Origin: Ruminococcus sp.
Lineage (GTDB): Bacteria > Bacillota > Clostridia > Oscillospirales > Ruminococcaceae
Direction of reading: 5' to 3'
DNA: 64,000 nt
Assembly: GCA_015066665.1 (NCBI GenBank)
Contig: SVNX01000001.1
Location: forward strand, 62,001 to 126,000
In this document: positions 52,519 to 61,112 of the stretch, in pieces
Layout of the letters: every line of letters starts with the position of its first letter
Position numbering within the stretch: position 1 is the stretch's first letter
Notes under the pieces: generated by a model
Database searches by the model: none
Told to the model about the DNA's origin: nothing
The model's input: the letters and a program-made list of their open reading frames with translations, nothing else
Position numbers and translations under genes: made by a program

Positions 52519-54390
52519 TCAGATTTCCATGATGATCGGGAGAATCATGGGGCTGCGCTTGGTTTTCGCATAGATATAATCGGACAGTGCATCACGCAGC
52601 TTGCCCTTGAGGGAAGTCCATTCCTTCAGCTCATACGAAGAGCATTCTGCAAGTGTATGGCAGAGCAGCTGTCTTGCCTCGACCATCAGTTCCTCGGCCT
52701 CACGCACATAGACAAAGCCGCGGGAGATGATATCGGGTCCGGAAATCACGGAATTTGTGGACTTTTCGATGCCGACCACGATGATGATCAGGCCATCCTC
52801 CGCCAGATGCTTTCTGTCACGCAGGACGATGGAGCCGACATCGCCGACGCCCAGACCATCCACCAGTACTCTGCCGGCGGGCACCTGGGAGACGATACGC
52901 ATGGAGGCACCGTCGGTTTCGATCACATTGCCGATGGAGGCAAGGATGATGTTTTCCTTCGGGATGCCCATTTCCACGCCGAGGTTGGCGTTCTTGACCA
53001 TGTGCTTGTATTCGCCGTGCACGGGGAAGAAGTACTTCGGGCGGGTCAGCGCCAGCAGGAGCTTCAGCTCTTCCTGACAGGCGTGGCCGGATACATGCAC
53101 TTCGTACATGGACTCATAGATGACCTCGGCACCGGACTTCATCAGCTCATTGACCACACGGGTCACATGCTTCTCGTTGCCGGGGATGGGCGTAGCGGAG
53201 ATGATGATGAAGTCAAGGGGTGTGATGTTCACCTTCTTGTGGTCATGCATGGCCATGCGGGTGAGTGCGGACATCGGCTCGCCCTGGCTGCCGGTGGTGA
53301 TCAGAACGATCTGCTCCGGCGGATACTGGTTCATGTTTTCAATATCGATGATGATGTTCTTCGGGACTTCCAGATAGCCAAGCTCCAGTGCGGTGGAGAT
53401 GACATTGATCATGCTCCGGCCGAGCACGGCCACCTTTCTGCCGTATTTTGCAGCCATGTTGATGATCTGCTGGACACGGTGGATGTTCGAAGAGAAGGTT
53501 GCAATGATGATGCGGCGCTGTCCGGCCTTGGTGAAGAGCTTTTCAAAGGACTCGCCGACCTTGCGTTCGGACTGGGTATAGCCGGGACGTTCGGCATTGG
53601 TGGAGTCGGCCATGAGGGCGAGAACGCCGCGGCTGCCAAGCTCAGCAAAGCGGGCAAGGTCGATCGGGCCGCCGTCGATGGGAGAATAATCCACCTTGAA
53701 GTCGCCCGTGTGGACGAGGACGCCTGCGGGGGTATGAACGGCCATGCCCATGGCACCGGGGATGGAGTGGTTCACCTTGATGAATTCCACAGCCATGCAG
53801 CCCATCTTGATGGTCTTGCGGGACTCGATGACATTGAGGGAGACCTTGTTGAGAAGGCCGTGCTCCTCGAGCTTATGCTTGATCAGGCCGATGGTCATGC
53901 CGGAGCCGTAAACGGGAGCATTGACCTTCTTGAGCAGATAGGCCAGACCGCCGATGTGATCCTCGTGACCATGGGTGATGACGATGCCGCGGAGCTTGTC
54001 CATATTGCGCTCCACATAGGTGAAATCGGGGATGACGATGTCAACACCGGGCATTTCGGAATCGGGGAAGGCAAGGCCGCAGTCGAGGATGAACATATCG
54101 TTGCAGCACTCGAAAACGGTCATATTCTTGCCGATTTCATTCAGACCGCCGAGCGGAATGATGCGTACGGGTGTGCGATGCTCACGGCGCTTCTGATTCT
54201 GTGCCGGCTGCTTCTGTACGGACGCTGCCTGTGCAGCCTGCTGGGGCAGATTCTGGTTCTGCTGGGGCTTGTTCTGACCGCTGTTCTTTCTTGCGCCGGC
54301 GCCCATTTTCTGGGCATGATTCTTGGAAGAGCGCACAGTAAAGCGCTTTCTTCTCTGGTTGTGATTGCTGTTATTGTTGTTTGCGTTCAA
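52519..54390 (-). CDS. Ribonuclease J
   Basis: RNase J combines endonuclease and 5'-3' exonuclease action in mRNA decay and rRNA processing. The MBL/beta-CASP core starts near residue 75 (VRIIPLGGLNEIGKNM) and has the metal motif THGHEDHIGGLAYL, GDFKVDYSP, the beta-CASP segment FSSNIHRVQQ, and SGHACQEELKLLL followed by FPVHGEYKH. The first 70 residues are Asn/Gln-rich and basic, an extension found in many clostridial homologues and possibly RNA-binding. I set the start at the TTG 7 bases after GAGG; an upstream ATG 14 codons earlier (MESVSAC) has no ribosome site. Confidence 0.94.
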   Translation of the reverse strand: MNANNNNSNHNQRRKRFTVRSSKNHAQKMGAGARKNSGQNKPQQNQNLPQQAAQAASVQKQPAQNQKRREHRTPVRIIPLGGLNEIGKNMTVFECCNDMFILDCGLAFPDSEMPGVDIVIPDFTYVERNMDKLRGIVITHGHEDHIGGLAYLLKKVNAPVYGSGMTIGLIKHKLEEHGLLNKVSLNVIESRKTIKMGCMAVEFIKVNHSIPGAMGMAVHTPAGVLVHTGDFKVDYSPIDGGPIDLARFAELGSRGVLALMADSTNAERPGYTQSERKVGESFEKLFTKAGQRRIIIATFSSNIHRVQQIINMAAKYGRKVAVLGRSMINVISTALELGYLEVPKNIIIDIENMNQYPPEQIVLITTGSQGEPMSALTRMAMHDHKKVNITPLDFIIISATPIPGNEKHVTRVVNELMKSGAEVIYESMYEVHVSGHACQEELKLLLALTRPKYFFPVHGEYKHMVKNANLGVEMGIPKENIILASIGNVIETDGASMRIVSQVPAGRVLVDGLGVGDVGSIVLRDRKHLAEDGLIIIVVGIEKSTNSVISGPDIISRGFVYVREAEELMVEARQLLCHTLAECSSYELKEWTSLKGKLRDALSDYIYAKTKRSPMILPIIMEI

Positions 54391-54764
54391 ACGAATACCT
54401 CTTTTCTGGGGGCACGCAGATACTGATTCCATGGGAATGTTGACCGTTCTCACAAATACAGAAAAATCCGTTCGGTGAACGAGAACGGGTCCGTCGGATG
54501 CAGGGTACAAAAACAGGGTCCATATCTGTGTCGGGATACAGTGATGCTGTTGTTCAGGCAGAGCTGCAGATGCGGAAAACCGCAGAAAACGGACGGAGCA
54601 GGGGTGAGTTGGAAGCAGATATTTGCTCTGTGGAAGCTGCGCATCGGAGCGGCAGCACGGATAAGTAAGGGAAACGAAGCCGTCGTTTCCGAATATTTAA
54701 AGGCACGCATGCCAGAAAATCATGAACCGTCACCTCGTGCACATGCACGAGGCCATCATCAGAT
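54391..54764 (-). promoter_or_regulatory. Long 5' leader of the RNase J operon
   Basis: About 375 transcribed bases lie between the promoter and the RNase J start without a credible gene. A perfect CCTCGTGCA-CA-TGCACGAGG hairpin (54732-54751) is placed near the 5' end of the predicted transcript. Such leaders can allow feedback by the nuclease on its own mRNA; that is inference. Confidence 0.55.
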
Positions 54765-54770
54765 ACTACA

Positions 54771-54799
54771 ATTATAAAGGAAATTCCGACTTTTGTCAA
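54771..54799 (-). promoter_or_regulatory. Promoter of the rnj-gdpP-rplI-dnaB-tilS-ftsH operon
   Basis: On the minus strand TTGACA-N17-TATAAT, full consensus. No terminator or other clear promoter lies between here and the ftsH terminator, and gaps between genes are at most 78 bases. Confidence 0.88.
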
Positions 54800-54893
54800 G
54801 TATGCAGCAAAGAACGTGCACACAATTGGTCAGAATGGATAAAAACCGGATACAATCTCATTTTTATTATGCATTTTGACGCTAAGCACGCCG

Positions 54894-56705
54894 TCAGGCG
54901 GAAGGGGCTTCGGGCGTGCCGAGCTTCTGTTCCCAAAAGCCGCAAAGCTCCTGTGCCGCTTCCATTGAATCGGCATGCACACGGAGCTGTACAAGGCGGC
55001 TGTGCAGCGGCATTGCAATGTGCACGGCAGGGTCGGGATTCTCGCGGATGCAGTTTTCCACATGCGAGCGGCCTTTTGGGGAAAGCAGCGTCCGTTCAAG
55101 GGTATACAGCGGCGGCAGCAGTGCGGCAGCCGTTCCGGCGGAGATGTGCCTTTCTGAAAGAATCCGCAGAAAATGGGCGAAAAGCTGGATGCCGTCACCG
55201 ATCGCCCCTTCCCTGCGCAGGATCCGGCCGCCATGGCGTGCGGCAAAGGCTTCGGCGGCGGGATGGAAGGCATCGGGCAGCACCAGCGGCTTGCCCTGCG
55301 TCTTCAGGGAGAGCAGGCTCAGCAGCCGGAGCGCATCGGGGCGGATGAGGCCGCATTCTGTGGAAAATACGCTCGCCGATGCGCCGTCCTCGGAAAGTCC
55401 CAGCACAAGCCTTGCGCCCTTTCCGCCGGAAAGCAGGCGTTCTGCCGTTTCCCGCAGTGCTGCATTGCCGCAGCTGACTGCGATTTCGTAATCCGTTTCG
55501 GGGAGGAGTTGCCGGATATCCGCTTCCCAGAGATGATGAAGTCCCCGACCGTCCGTGCGTTTTCCACAGAAAACGGGCCGTGCCGAGCAGCGGCTCCCGA
55601 GTGTACGGGTGAGGGCGGCCGCATGTGCCTGTGTGAGAGGACGGCCATCGGCTTCAAACGGCCGCAGAAGGGGCGTGCTGCCGCCCTGCACCCAGAGCAT
55701 CACGCCGCAGTGCGCACGGAGGGAAGCCGCTGCCATCTGTGGAAGACTGCACACGCCCATATCCCAGACTTCTGCCCCCTGACAGACTGCGCCCGCTGCG
55801 GCCGCATCGGCAAGGGGGCGGGCATCCGGTGTGCTGCAGCCGATGGCGATCCGCTCGGAGAGTGCTGTCATTGCACAGCCCGCCTGCAATGCCGTTTCGG
55901 GCGAATGCCACCTCGGCAGACCACGGCAGATGCCGTCCTCACTGTGGTACTGCATACGGGGGTTGACGGGCGTTTGTCCCGCCGGCGGGACGATGGCGCC
56001 CTCTTCAATGACGGCATCTTCAAGCTCGGCTTCCCTGTCCACAAGGGCATGCCGGCAGATGACGCAGCGGCGGAGTCTGCATCCTGCCCCGATCTGCACG
56101 CCGTCCCCGATCACGCAGTCCGTGAGTTCTGCGTGATCCCCGATGCGGCAGTCATGCCCGATGATGGTGCGGGCATCGATCGTGACGTTCCGCCCCATCT
56201 CCACGCCCTCGCCGATTCGGTGCGGATCCGGCCTGTCCATCTGCATCAGACGATATTCTGTGGGATTTTGCGGCATGGCAAAGCCCGACTGCACTGTAAT
56301 AACTGCGGCTGGCGGCACATCGGGGCGCAGTCCCGCAGGCCACAGCTCGGCCGCAGGATCCGTGCCGTCCGTCCGCCGCAGACGCAGCGGTTCGCTGCCG
56401 CAGAGAGCGCAAAGCTCCCCCGCATCCCAGTCCGGCAGACACAGCCGCCGCAGGACGAGCGTGGGCGCATCACAGACGGGGAGCCGCGCTTCGTATCGAA
56501 GCTGCATACGCAGATTGAGGGCATCGGCACAATGCCGCACGCTGTCATCCGCATCAATGAGAATGGTCTCCGTACAGCCGCACTCTGAAAGAAATCGCAG
56601 AAGATGGACAATAAGCGGCGTGCATCCGATGGGCAGCAGCGCCTCGGGGAGGTCACGGACGGGCAGGCAGCGGACGGGTGCACCGCAGCAGAGAATGGCT
56701 TTCAT
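54894..56705 (-). CDS. Nucleotidyltransferase-hexapeptide-phosphomutase-like fusion
   Basis: 603 residues in three parts, as in fused mannose-1-phosphate guanylyltransferase/phosphomannomutase-like proteins. Residues 1-110 resemble an NTP-transferase start (MKAILCCGAPVRCLPVRDLP, PLIVHLLRFL), but the usual GGxGTRL loop is reduced. Residues 165-245 are left-handed beta-helix hexapeptides (VTIDARTIIGHDCRIGDHAEL). Residues 265-600 look like a phosphohexomutase, but the TASHNP serine loop is replaced by GVMLWVQGGSTPLL. Both activities may therefore be lost. The start follows GGAAAGGAAGTTTGCC. Confidence 0.72.
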   Translation of the reverse strand: MKAILCCGAPVRCLPVRDLPEALLPIGCTPLIVHLLRFLSECGCTETILIDADDSVRHCADALNLRMQLRYEARLPVCDAPTLVLRRLCLPDWDAGELCALCGSEPLRLRRTDGTDPAAELWPAGLRPDVPPAAVITVQSGFAMPQNPTEYRLMQMDRPDPHRIGEGVEMGRNVTIDARTIIGHDCRIGDHAELTDCVIGDGVQIGAGCRLRRCVICRHALVDREAELEDAVIEEGAIVPPAGQTPVNPRMQYHSEDGICRGLPRWHSPETALQAGCAMTALSERIAIGCSTPDARPLADAAAAGAVCQGAEVWDMGVCSLPQMAAASLRAHCGVMLWVQGGSTPLLRPFEADGRPLTQAHAAALTRTLGSRCSARPVFCGKRTDGRGLHHLWEADIRQLLPETDYEIAVSCGNAALRETAERLLSGGKGARLVLGLSEDGASASVFSTECGLIRPDALRLLSLLSLKTQGKPLVLPDAFHPAAEAFAARHGGRILRREGAIGDGIQLFAHFLRILSERHISAGTAAALLPPLYTLERTLLSPKGRSHVENCIRENPDPAVHIAMPLHSRLVQLRVHADSMEAAQELCGFWEQKLGTPEAPSA

Positions 56706-56753
56706 GGCAAACTTCCTTTCCCGATGGTCTTTGCGGGAAGTATGGACGGTTTG

Positions 56754-58049
56754 TCAGGATTTATGCAAAAGCCGCCGAAGCACGGGCACAAGAAGCAGAA
56801 GGGCGGGCAGATGACACCAGGCCATGCAGGCGTTGGCGATGTCCGCAAGCAGCCAGACCGTATCGAGCCGCAGTACTGCCCCCGCTGCCGCCGCCAGACA
56901 GAAGACGATTTGGAAGAGCCGGCATCCCCGTCCCTTCGTCAGATAGGAAAATGCCGTACTGCCGCAGTATGACCAGCCGATCAGCGTGCACAGGGCAAAG
57001 AGTGCTGTCACGAGCGGAATGAAGCCGTCCGCACCCCGTCCCAGTCCTCGTCGGAAGGCCTCAAGCACGAGAGCGCCGCCGTCCGCACCGGTTTCCATGG
57101 CACCGGTTGCGAGGATGACGAGGGCCGTTGCCGTGCAGCAGACAAAGGTATCGAGCACGACCTCGGCCATGGCCCAGAGTGCGGGGACTTTGGGGTCACG
57201 GCAGTCGGTTTCGCCATGGAGCAGGCCGCTGCTGCCGAGTCCTGCTTCGTTTGAGAAGACGCCCCGCCGCACGCCCACGGAAAACGCATGCCGTACTGCG
57301 GCACCGCTGATGCCTCCGCCAAGGGCGGACAGCCCGAAGGCCTCCTCAAAAATCTGCCTGCATACTGCGGGCAGAGCAGTGCGGAAACGCCAGAGGACAA
57401 TGCCCGATGCGATCAGATAGGCAAGGGAAAGCACGGGAATCAGGGCTTCTGTGACTTTGCCGATGCGGCTGACACCGCCGAGGATGACCGCACCCGTCAG
57501 TCCCGCTGCAAGAATGCCCGTGAGCAGGGGCGGCATCCTGAATGCGGCATGCAGGGTGGCGGCCATGGTGTTGCTCTGGGTCATATTGCCCATACCGAAG
57601 GCGGCGGCCGTGCAGCACAGCGCAAAAAGCCACGCAAGCCATGGGGCATGCAATCCGTCATGCAGGCAGGCGATGGCACCGGTGCGCAGGGTCCCGTCCG
57701 GCTGACGGCTGCGAAAGTGCGTGCCGAGGCGGTTTTCCGCATAGAGCAGAGCCATGCCGATGAGGGCGGCGACCCACATCCAGAAGAGTGCGCCTGCGCC
57801 GCCCAGTGTCAGTGCGGTGGCGACGCCTGCAATGTTGCCCGTTCCCATGGCGGCAGCGAGCGAGGTGGTGCAGGCCTGCAGCGGCGAGAGGGCATGGGCA
57901 CGGCCCTCATTCCGGCGGAAAAGCTGCGGGATGCGGGCCGGCACACGCCATACCCCCGCAAACAGGCAGAGCAGCCCCGTCCCGAGCAGGAGCACAAGCA
58001 GTGCATCGCCCCAGACGATGGCATTGACATCGGAAAGGATGCGGTTCAT
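56754..58049 (-). CDS. Sodium:alanine symporter family (AGCS) transporter
   Basis: 431 residues with about eleven membrane helices. The AGCS hallmark region reads ACTTSLAAAMGTGNIAGVATAL, and FSNEAGLGSSGLLHG and IGWSYCGSTAF are also typical. It imports alanine or glycine with sodium. The start is the ATG after GAAAGGAGTCCTCT (MNRILSDVNAIVWG); the ORF-track extension is in the repeat array. A 48-base gap joins it to the following fusion gene on the same strand. Confidence 0.92.
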   Translation of the reverse strand: MNRILSDVNAIVWGDALLVLLLGTGLLCLFAGVWRVPARIPQLFRRNEGRAHALSPLQACTTSLAAAMGTGNIAGVATALTLGGAGALFWMWVAALIGMALLYAENRLGTHFRSRQPDGTLRTGAIACLHDGLHAPWLAWLFALCCTAAAFGMGNMTQSNTMAATLHAAFRMPPLLTGILAAGLTGAVILGGVSRIGKVTEALIPVLSLAYLIASGIVLWRFRTALPAVCRQIFEEAFGLSALGGGISGAAVRHAFSVGVRRGVFSNEAGLGSSGLLHGETDCRDPKVPALWAMAEVVLDTFVCCTATALVILATGAMETGADGGALVLEAFRRGLGRGADGFIPLVTALFALCTLIGWSYCGSTAFSYLTKGRGCRLFQIVFCLAAAAGAVLRLDTVWLLADIANACMAWCHLPALLLLVPVLRRLLHKS

Positions 58050-58086
58050 AGAGGACTCCTTTCGGTGTGGGCAGGATCCGGAGCAG

Positions 58087-58700
58087 TACCGCCCGTCAGC
58101 CAGATTTTTTGTCAGTGTCAAGGCCTTGGGCGGGGTGCCGGGGCCGCCAGGCCCCGGCCTTTCCCCCCTCCCTCTGGGAGGGGGTCAGGGGGTGGGCAGT
58201 CCGGCGGGAAACCCATCATCATGGTCAGGGCTTTGCCTTGAATCGTACCGCCCGTCAGCCAGATTTTTTGTCAGTGTCAAGGCCTTGCCTTGGGCGGGGT
58301 ACCGGGGCCGCCAGGCCCCGGCCTTTCCCCCCTCCCTCTGGGAGGGGGTCAGGAGGCGGCAGTCCGGCGGGAAGCCCATCATCATGGTCAGGGCTTTGCC
58401 TTGAATCGTACCGCCCGTCAGCCAGATTTTTTGTCAGTGTCAAGGCCTTGGGCGGGGTGCCGGGGCCGCCAGGCCTCGGCCTTTTCCCCCCTCCCTCTGG
58501 GAGGGGATCAGGAGGCGGCAGTTCGGCGGGAAGCCCATCATCATGGTCAGGGCTTTGCCTTGAATCGTACCGCCCGTCAGCCGGATTTTTTTTTCAGTGT
58601 CAAGGCCTTGGGCGGGGTGTCGGGGCCGCCAGGCCCCGGCCTTTCCCCCCTCCCTCTGGGAGGGGGTCAGGGGGTGGGCAGTCCGGCGGGAAACCCCCTC
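58087..58700. repeat. ~160-bp tandem array, 4 copies
   Basis: Copies start near 58087, 58246, 58409 and 58568 (spacing 159, 163, 159). Each holds TACCGCCCGTCAGCCAGATTT, GGGCGGGGTGCCGGGGCCGCC, CCCTCCCTCTGGGAGGGGGTCAGG and a CATCATCATGGTCAGGG phrase. The internal CCCTCCC/GGGAGGG segment reads as the GC-rich element in reverse orientation (GCCCACCCCCTGACCCCC on the minus strand). The array fills most of the gap between the divergent AGCS and PH-domain genes. Confidence 0.92.
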
Positions 58701-58730
58701 TTGCATTTTTCATAGCCTTTATGCTATAAT
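58701..58730 (+). promoter_or_regulatory. Promoter of the PH-domain genes
   Basis: TTGCAT and TATAAT with 18-bp spacing directly after the repeat array. GACGTCC-TGC-GGGACG, a small hairpin, lies in the leader. Confidence 0.75.
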
Positions 58731-58785
58731 ATGGATAGGCTGAAAAAAATAGACGTCCTGCGGGACGGAAGGAAGGTGCACCGGT

Positions 58786-59232
58786 ATGAAGACCTATTAC
58801 GCCGATCTGCAGGCGATGCAGCTGATACAGTTTATTTCAATGCTCACGGGCGGATTGCTTGCGCTTGCGGCAGGTCTTACGCTCTATCGCTGGCCGGTCG
58901 TGATGTGGTGCGCCGCCGGTATCTGCGGCGGGGCTGCACTGCTCTTCAGTCTGCTCTTTCTTCCGCTCTGGTTCCGGCAGTTCTCCTGCATCGTCACATC
59001 GTCCCAGATCACACGCCGTACCGGCATTTTCTTCCGGCGGGAACAGTCCGTGCGGCTGCAGACCATTCAGTTTGTGCAGATCGTTACAGGGCCGTTCGAT
59101 GGACGCTGCGGCATGAATTTCATCCTGCTGCATGTCTATGGCGGCCGCATGCTCCTGCCCTGCCTGCGGCAGGAGGACAGAATTGCACTCACTGAGTACC
59201 TCCGTGCAAAGGGGGTCTACCATGCACCATGA
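58786..59232 (+). CDS. Small bacterial PH-domain membrane protein (YdbS-like)
   Basis: 148 residues: two adjacent membrane helices (about 14-32 and 36-58), then a bPH2-type domain (QITRRTGIFFRREQSVRLQTIQFVQIV, RMLLPCLRQED). The start follows GGAAGGAAGGTGCACCGGT. It overlaps the next gene by 11 bases. In Bacillus, ydbS-ydbT pairs have been linked to antimicrobial-peptide resistance; function here is unproven. Confidence 0.85.
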   Translation: MKTYYADLQAMQLIQFISMLTGGLLALAAGLTLYRWPVVMWCAAGICGGAALLFSLLFLPLWFRQFSCIVTSSQITRRTGIFFRREQSVRLQTIQFVQIVTGPFDGRCGMNFILLHVYGGRMLLPCLRQEDRIALTEYLRAKGVYHAP

Positions 59233-60664
59233 GCATCCGCTGCGCATCATCCGCTACAGCATCAAAAATATCTGGCTGCTGATTTTTCCGCTGCTGCGCG
59301 GTGTCAACAGCTTCCTCATTACCCCCGAGGCCGTGGTGGAATGGGTCAGAGGTACCTGGTTTGACCTGCTGATTCTGCTGTGCATTCTTGGCTTTGGCTT
59401 TCTGCGATGGCGTCTGCGGCGGTTCACGGTCAGGGAAAACGATCTCTATCTCGAGGACGGCATCTTCTTTCGCAGCCGATGCTATATGCCGATGGAACGG
59501 CTCTCGGCAATGACCCTCGAGACGCCCTTCTGGCTGGCACCCTTCCGAGGGGTCTATCTCTATGTCAATACCGCAGCCGGACAGTCCGATGATACCGATG
59601 TCCGCCTGCTCATCCGCCGTCAGGATGCGGCCATGTTTGAGCGTGCCGTCCCGAAAATGCGGCGCAGTGCCCAGCATTCCTGCCGGTACAGGGTGCATCC
59701 GCTCCGGATTCTTGGCTTTTCCGTCATCTTTTCAAGCAGCTTTTACGGCTCGTTCTATCTTGCGGCATTCTGGTTTCAGGGCGGCCGCATCAGCCGTGAT
59801 CTGATCGAAGAATTCCGGCTCAATGAACGCCTGACGCAGGCATCCGAGGAGCTGGCACACCGGCTCTCCGGCATTCCGCCCGCAGCAGTGGCGGTGGGTA
59901 TTGTGGTCGTGTGCATGTGGCTGCTCTCGCTTTTTGCGAATCTCATGCGCTATGGTGCGTTCTATATGCGTACGGATAAGAAGCTTGTCTATATCCGCAG
60001 CGGCCTGCTGATGCGGCGGCGGCATTTTCTGCAGACCGACCGCATCAACTACCTCGACATCCGCCAGAATCTGCTGACCAAGCTCTTCTGCCTGTTTGCA
60101 CTGGCGGTGAATTGCCCCGGCTACGGCAATACGAGGGGGAGCATTCCCGTCTGTCTGCCGCTTCTGACACGGCGTGAGCTGGAGGAGACGCTGCCGCTGC
60201 TCTTCCCCGGCGTGCGGATGCAGAAGAATCATCTCCGGCCGGCATGGACGGCACTTTGGGGCTATATCTGGCTGCCCGTGCTGATGGCGGCGGCGATTCT
60301 GCCGGCGGCATGGATGGCAAGGCAGCTGCTTCCGGCGTGGGAAGAGGTGATTGACTTCTTCCGGATCATGCTGCTGATTCCGATCTGCTGGAAGCTGCTG
60401 GTGCAGATCCTCTCGCTCCTGACGAGCGGTGCAAGCATGGAGGATGGCTGCCTCTGTCTGCGGATGTGCCGGGGTCTTGTATTCCATACGATTCTGGCGG
60501 GGACGGAGCGTGTGGTAAAGGTGCGCATCCGGCGGAATCCCTGGCACCGGATTTTCGGCAAATGCCATGTGGATTTCTATCTCCGCTCGGAAGTACGGCG
60601 GCGTTATGCTTTGCGGAATGTGGATTATGAGACCGCATGTGCCATGCTGGAAGCGTATCTGTGA
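59222..60664 (+). CDS. Multi-PH-domain membrane protein (YdbT-like)
   Basis: 480 residues from the ATG in the overlap with the preceding gene. Pairs of membrane helices alternate with bPH2 domains: helices near 15-65, then ENDLYLEDGIFFRSRCYMPMERLSAMTLETP; helices near 165-245, then RTDKKLVYIRSGLLMRRRHFLQTDRINYLDIRQNLLTKLF; helices near 345-405, then a third domain with GLVFHTILAGTERVVKVRIRRNPWHRIFG. The usual YdbS/YdbT pairing supports a joint membrane complex. Confidence 0.87.
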   Translation: MHHEHPLRIIRYSIKNIWLLIFPLLRGVNSFLITPEAVVEWVRGTWFDLLILLCILGFGFLRWRLRRFTVRENDLYLEDGIFFRSRCYMPMERLSAMTLETPFWLAPFRGVYLYVNTAAGQSDDTDVRLLIRRQDAAMFERAVPKMRRSAQHSCRYRVHPLRILGFSVIFSSSFYGSFYLAAFWFQGGRISRDLIEEFRLNERLTQASEELAHRLSGIPPAAVAVGIVVVCMWLLSLFANLMRYGAFYMRTDKKLVYIRSGLLMRRRHFLQTDRINYLDIRQNLLTKLFCLFALAVNCPGYGNTRGSIPVCLPLLTRRELEETLPLLFPGVRMQKNHLRPAWTALWGYIWLPVLMAAAILPAAWMARQLLPAWEEVIDFFRIMLLIPICWKLLVQILSLLTSGASMEDGCLCLRMCRGLVFHTILAGTERVVKVRIRRNPWHRIFGKCHVDFYLRSEVRRRYALRNVDYETACAMLEAYL

Positions 60665-61075
60665 GGAAAAACGCCCTTTTGGTGCGACACCTTCAATAGC
60701 CCTCCTGCGGAGTGCTTTTTGACAGACGAAAAACCCCTGCCATAAGGCGGGGGTTCAGCTTGTCAAAAAAGTATGATTTCGCTTAATTTTGCCCCACCCC
60801 CTACCCCCTCCCCAAAGGGGAGGGGGAAAGAGGGAGGGTGCTGCCGCACCCTCAACCCGCCCTCTTGCAGAGTGCTTTTTTGCTATTTATTGAGGGTTAT
60901 AGGGGGCACAGCCCCCTATATGCGCCGAATGCCCTAAGCTGAGGGAGGATGCTGTACGAAGCGATGGGTATGTCGACATTGGATGTGAGTCGGCAGGCGC
61001 AACGAAACTAAAAATACGAGTCCAGCCCTGCGCCGTTCAGGTGCAGTGGCTGGACGGGACTTTTTCGACAGACTG
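60665..61075. other. Repeat-rich intergenic region, possible small RNA
   Basis: Holds a hairpin AACCCCTGCC-ATAA-GGCGGGGGTT nested in TTTTTGACA/TGTCAAAAA (60712-60776), a GC-rich element (60793-60870, CCCCTCCCC-AAA-GGGGAGGGG), ATAGGGGGC-ACA-GCCCCCTAT (60900-60920), and GTCCAGCC...GGCTGGAC followed by GGGACTTTTT (61020-61060). The last could terminate a small + strand RNA. No ORF is credible. Confidence 0.6.
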
Positions 61076-61101
61076 AAACCCCTGCCATAAGGCAGGGGTT
61101 T
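61076..61101 (-). terminator. Terminator of glnA
   Basis: AAACCCCTGCC-ATAA-GGCAGGGGTTT, nearly the same as the hairpin at 60740. Confidence 0.85.
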
Positions 61102-61112
61102 TCACATTGATC

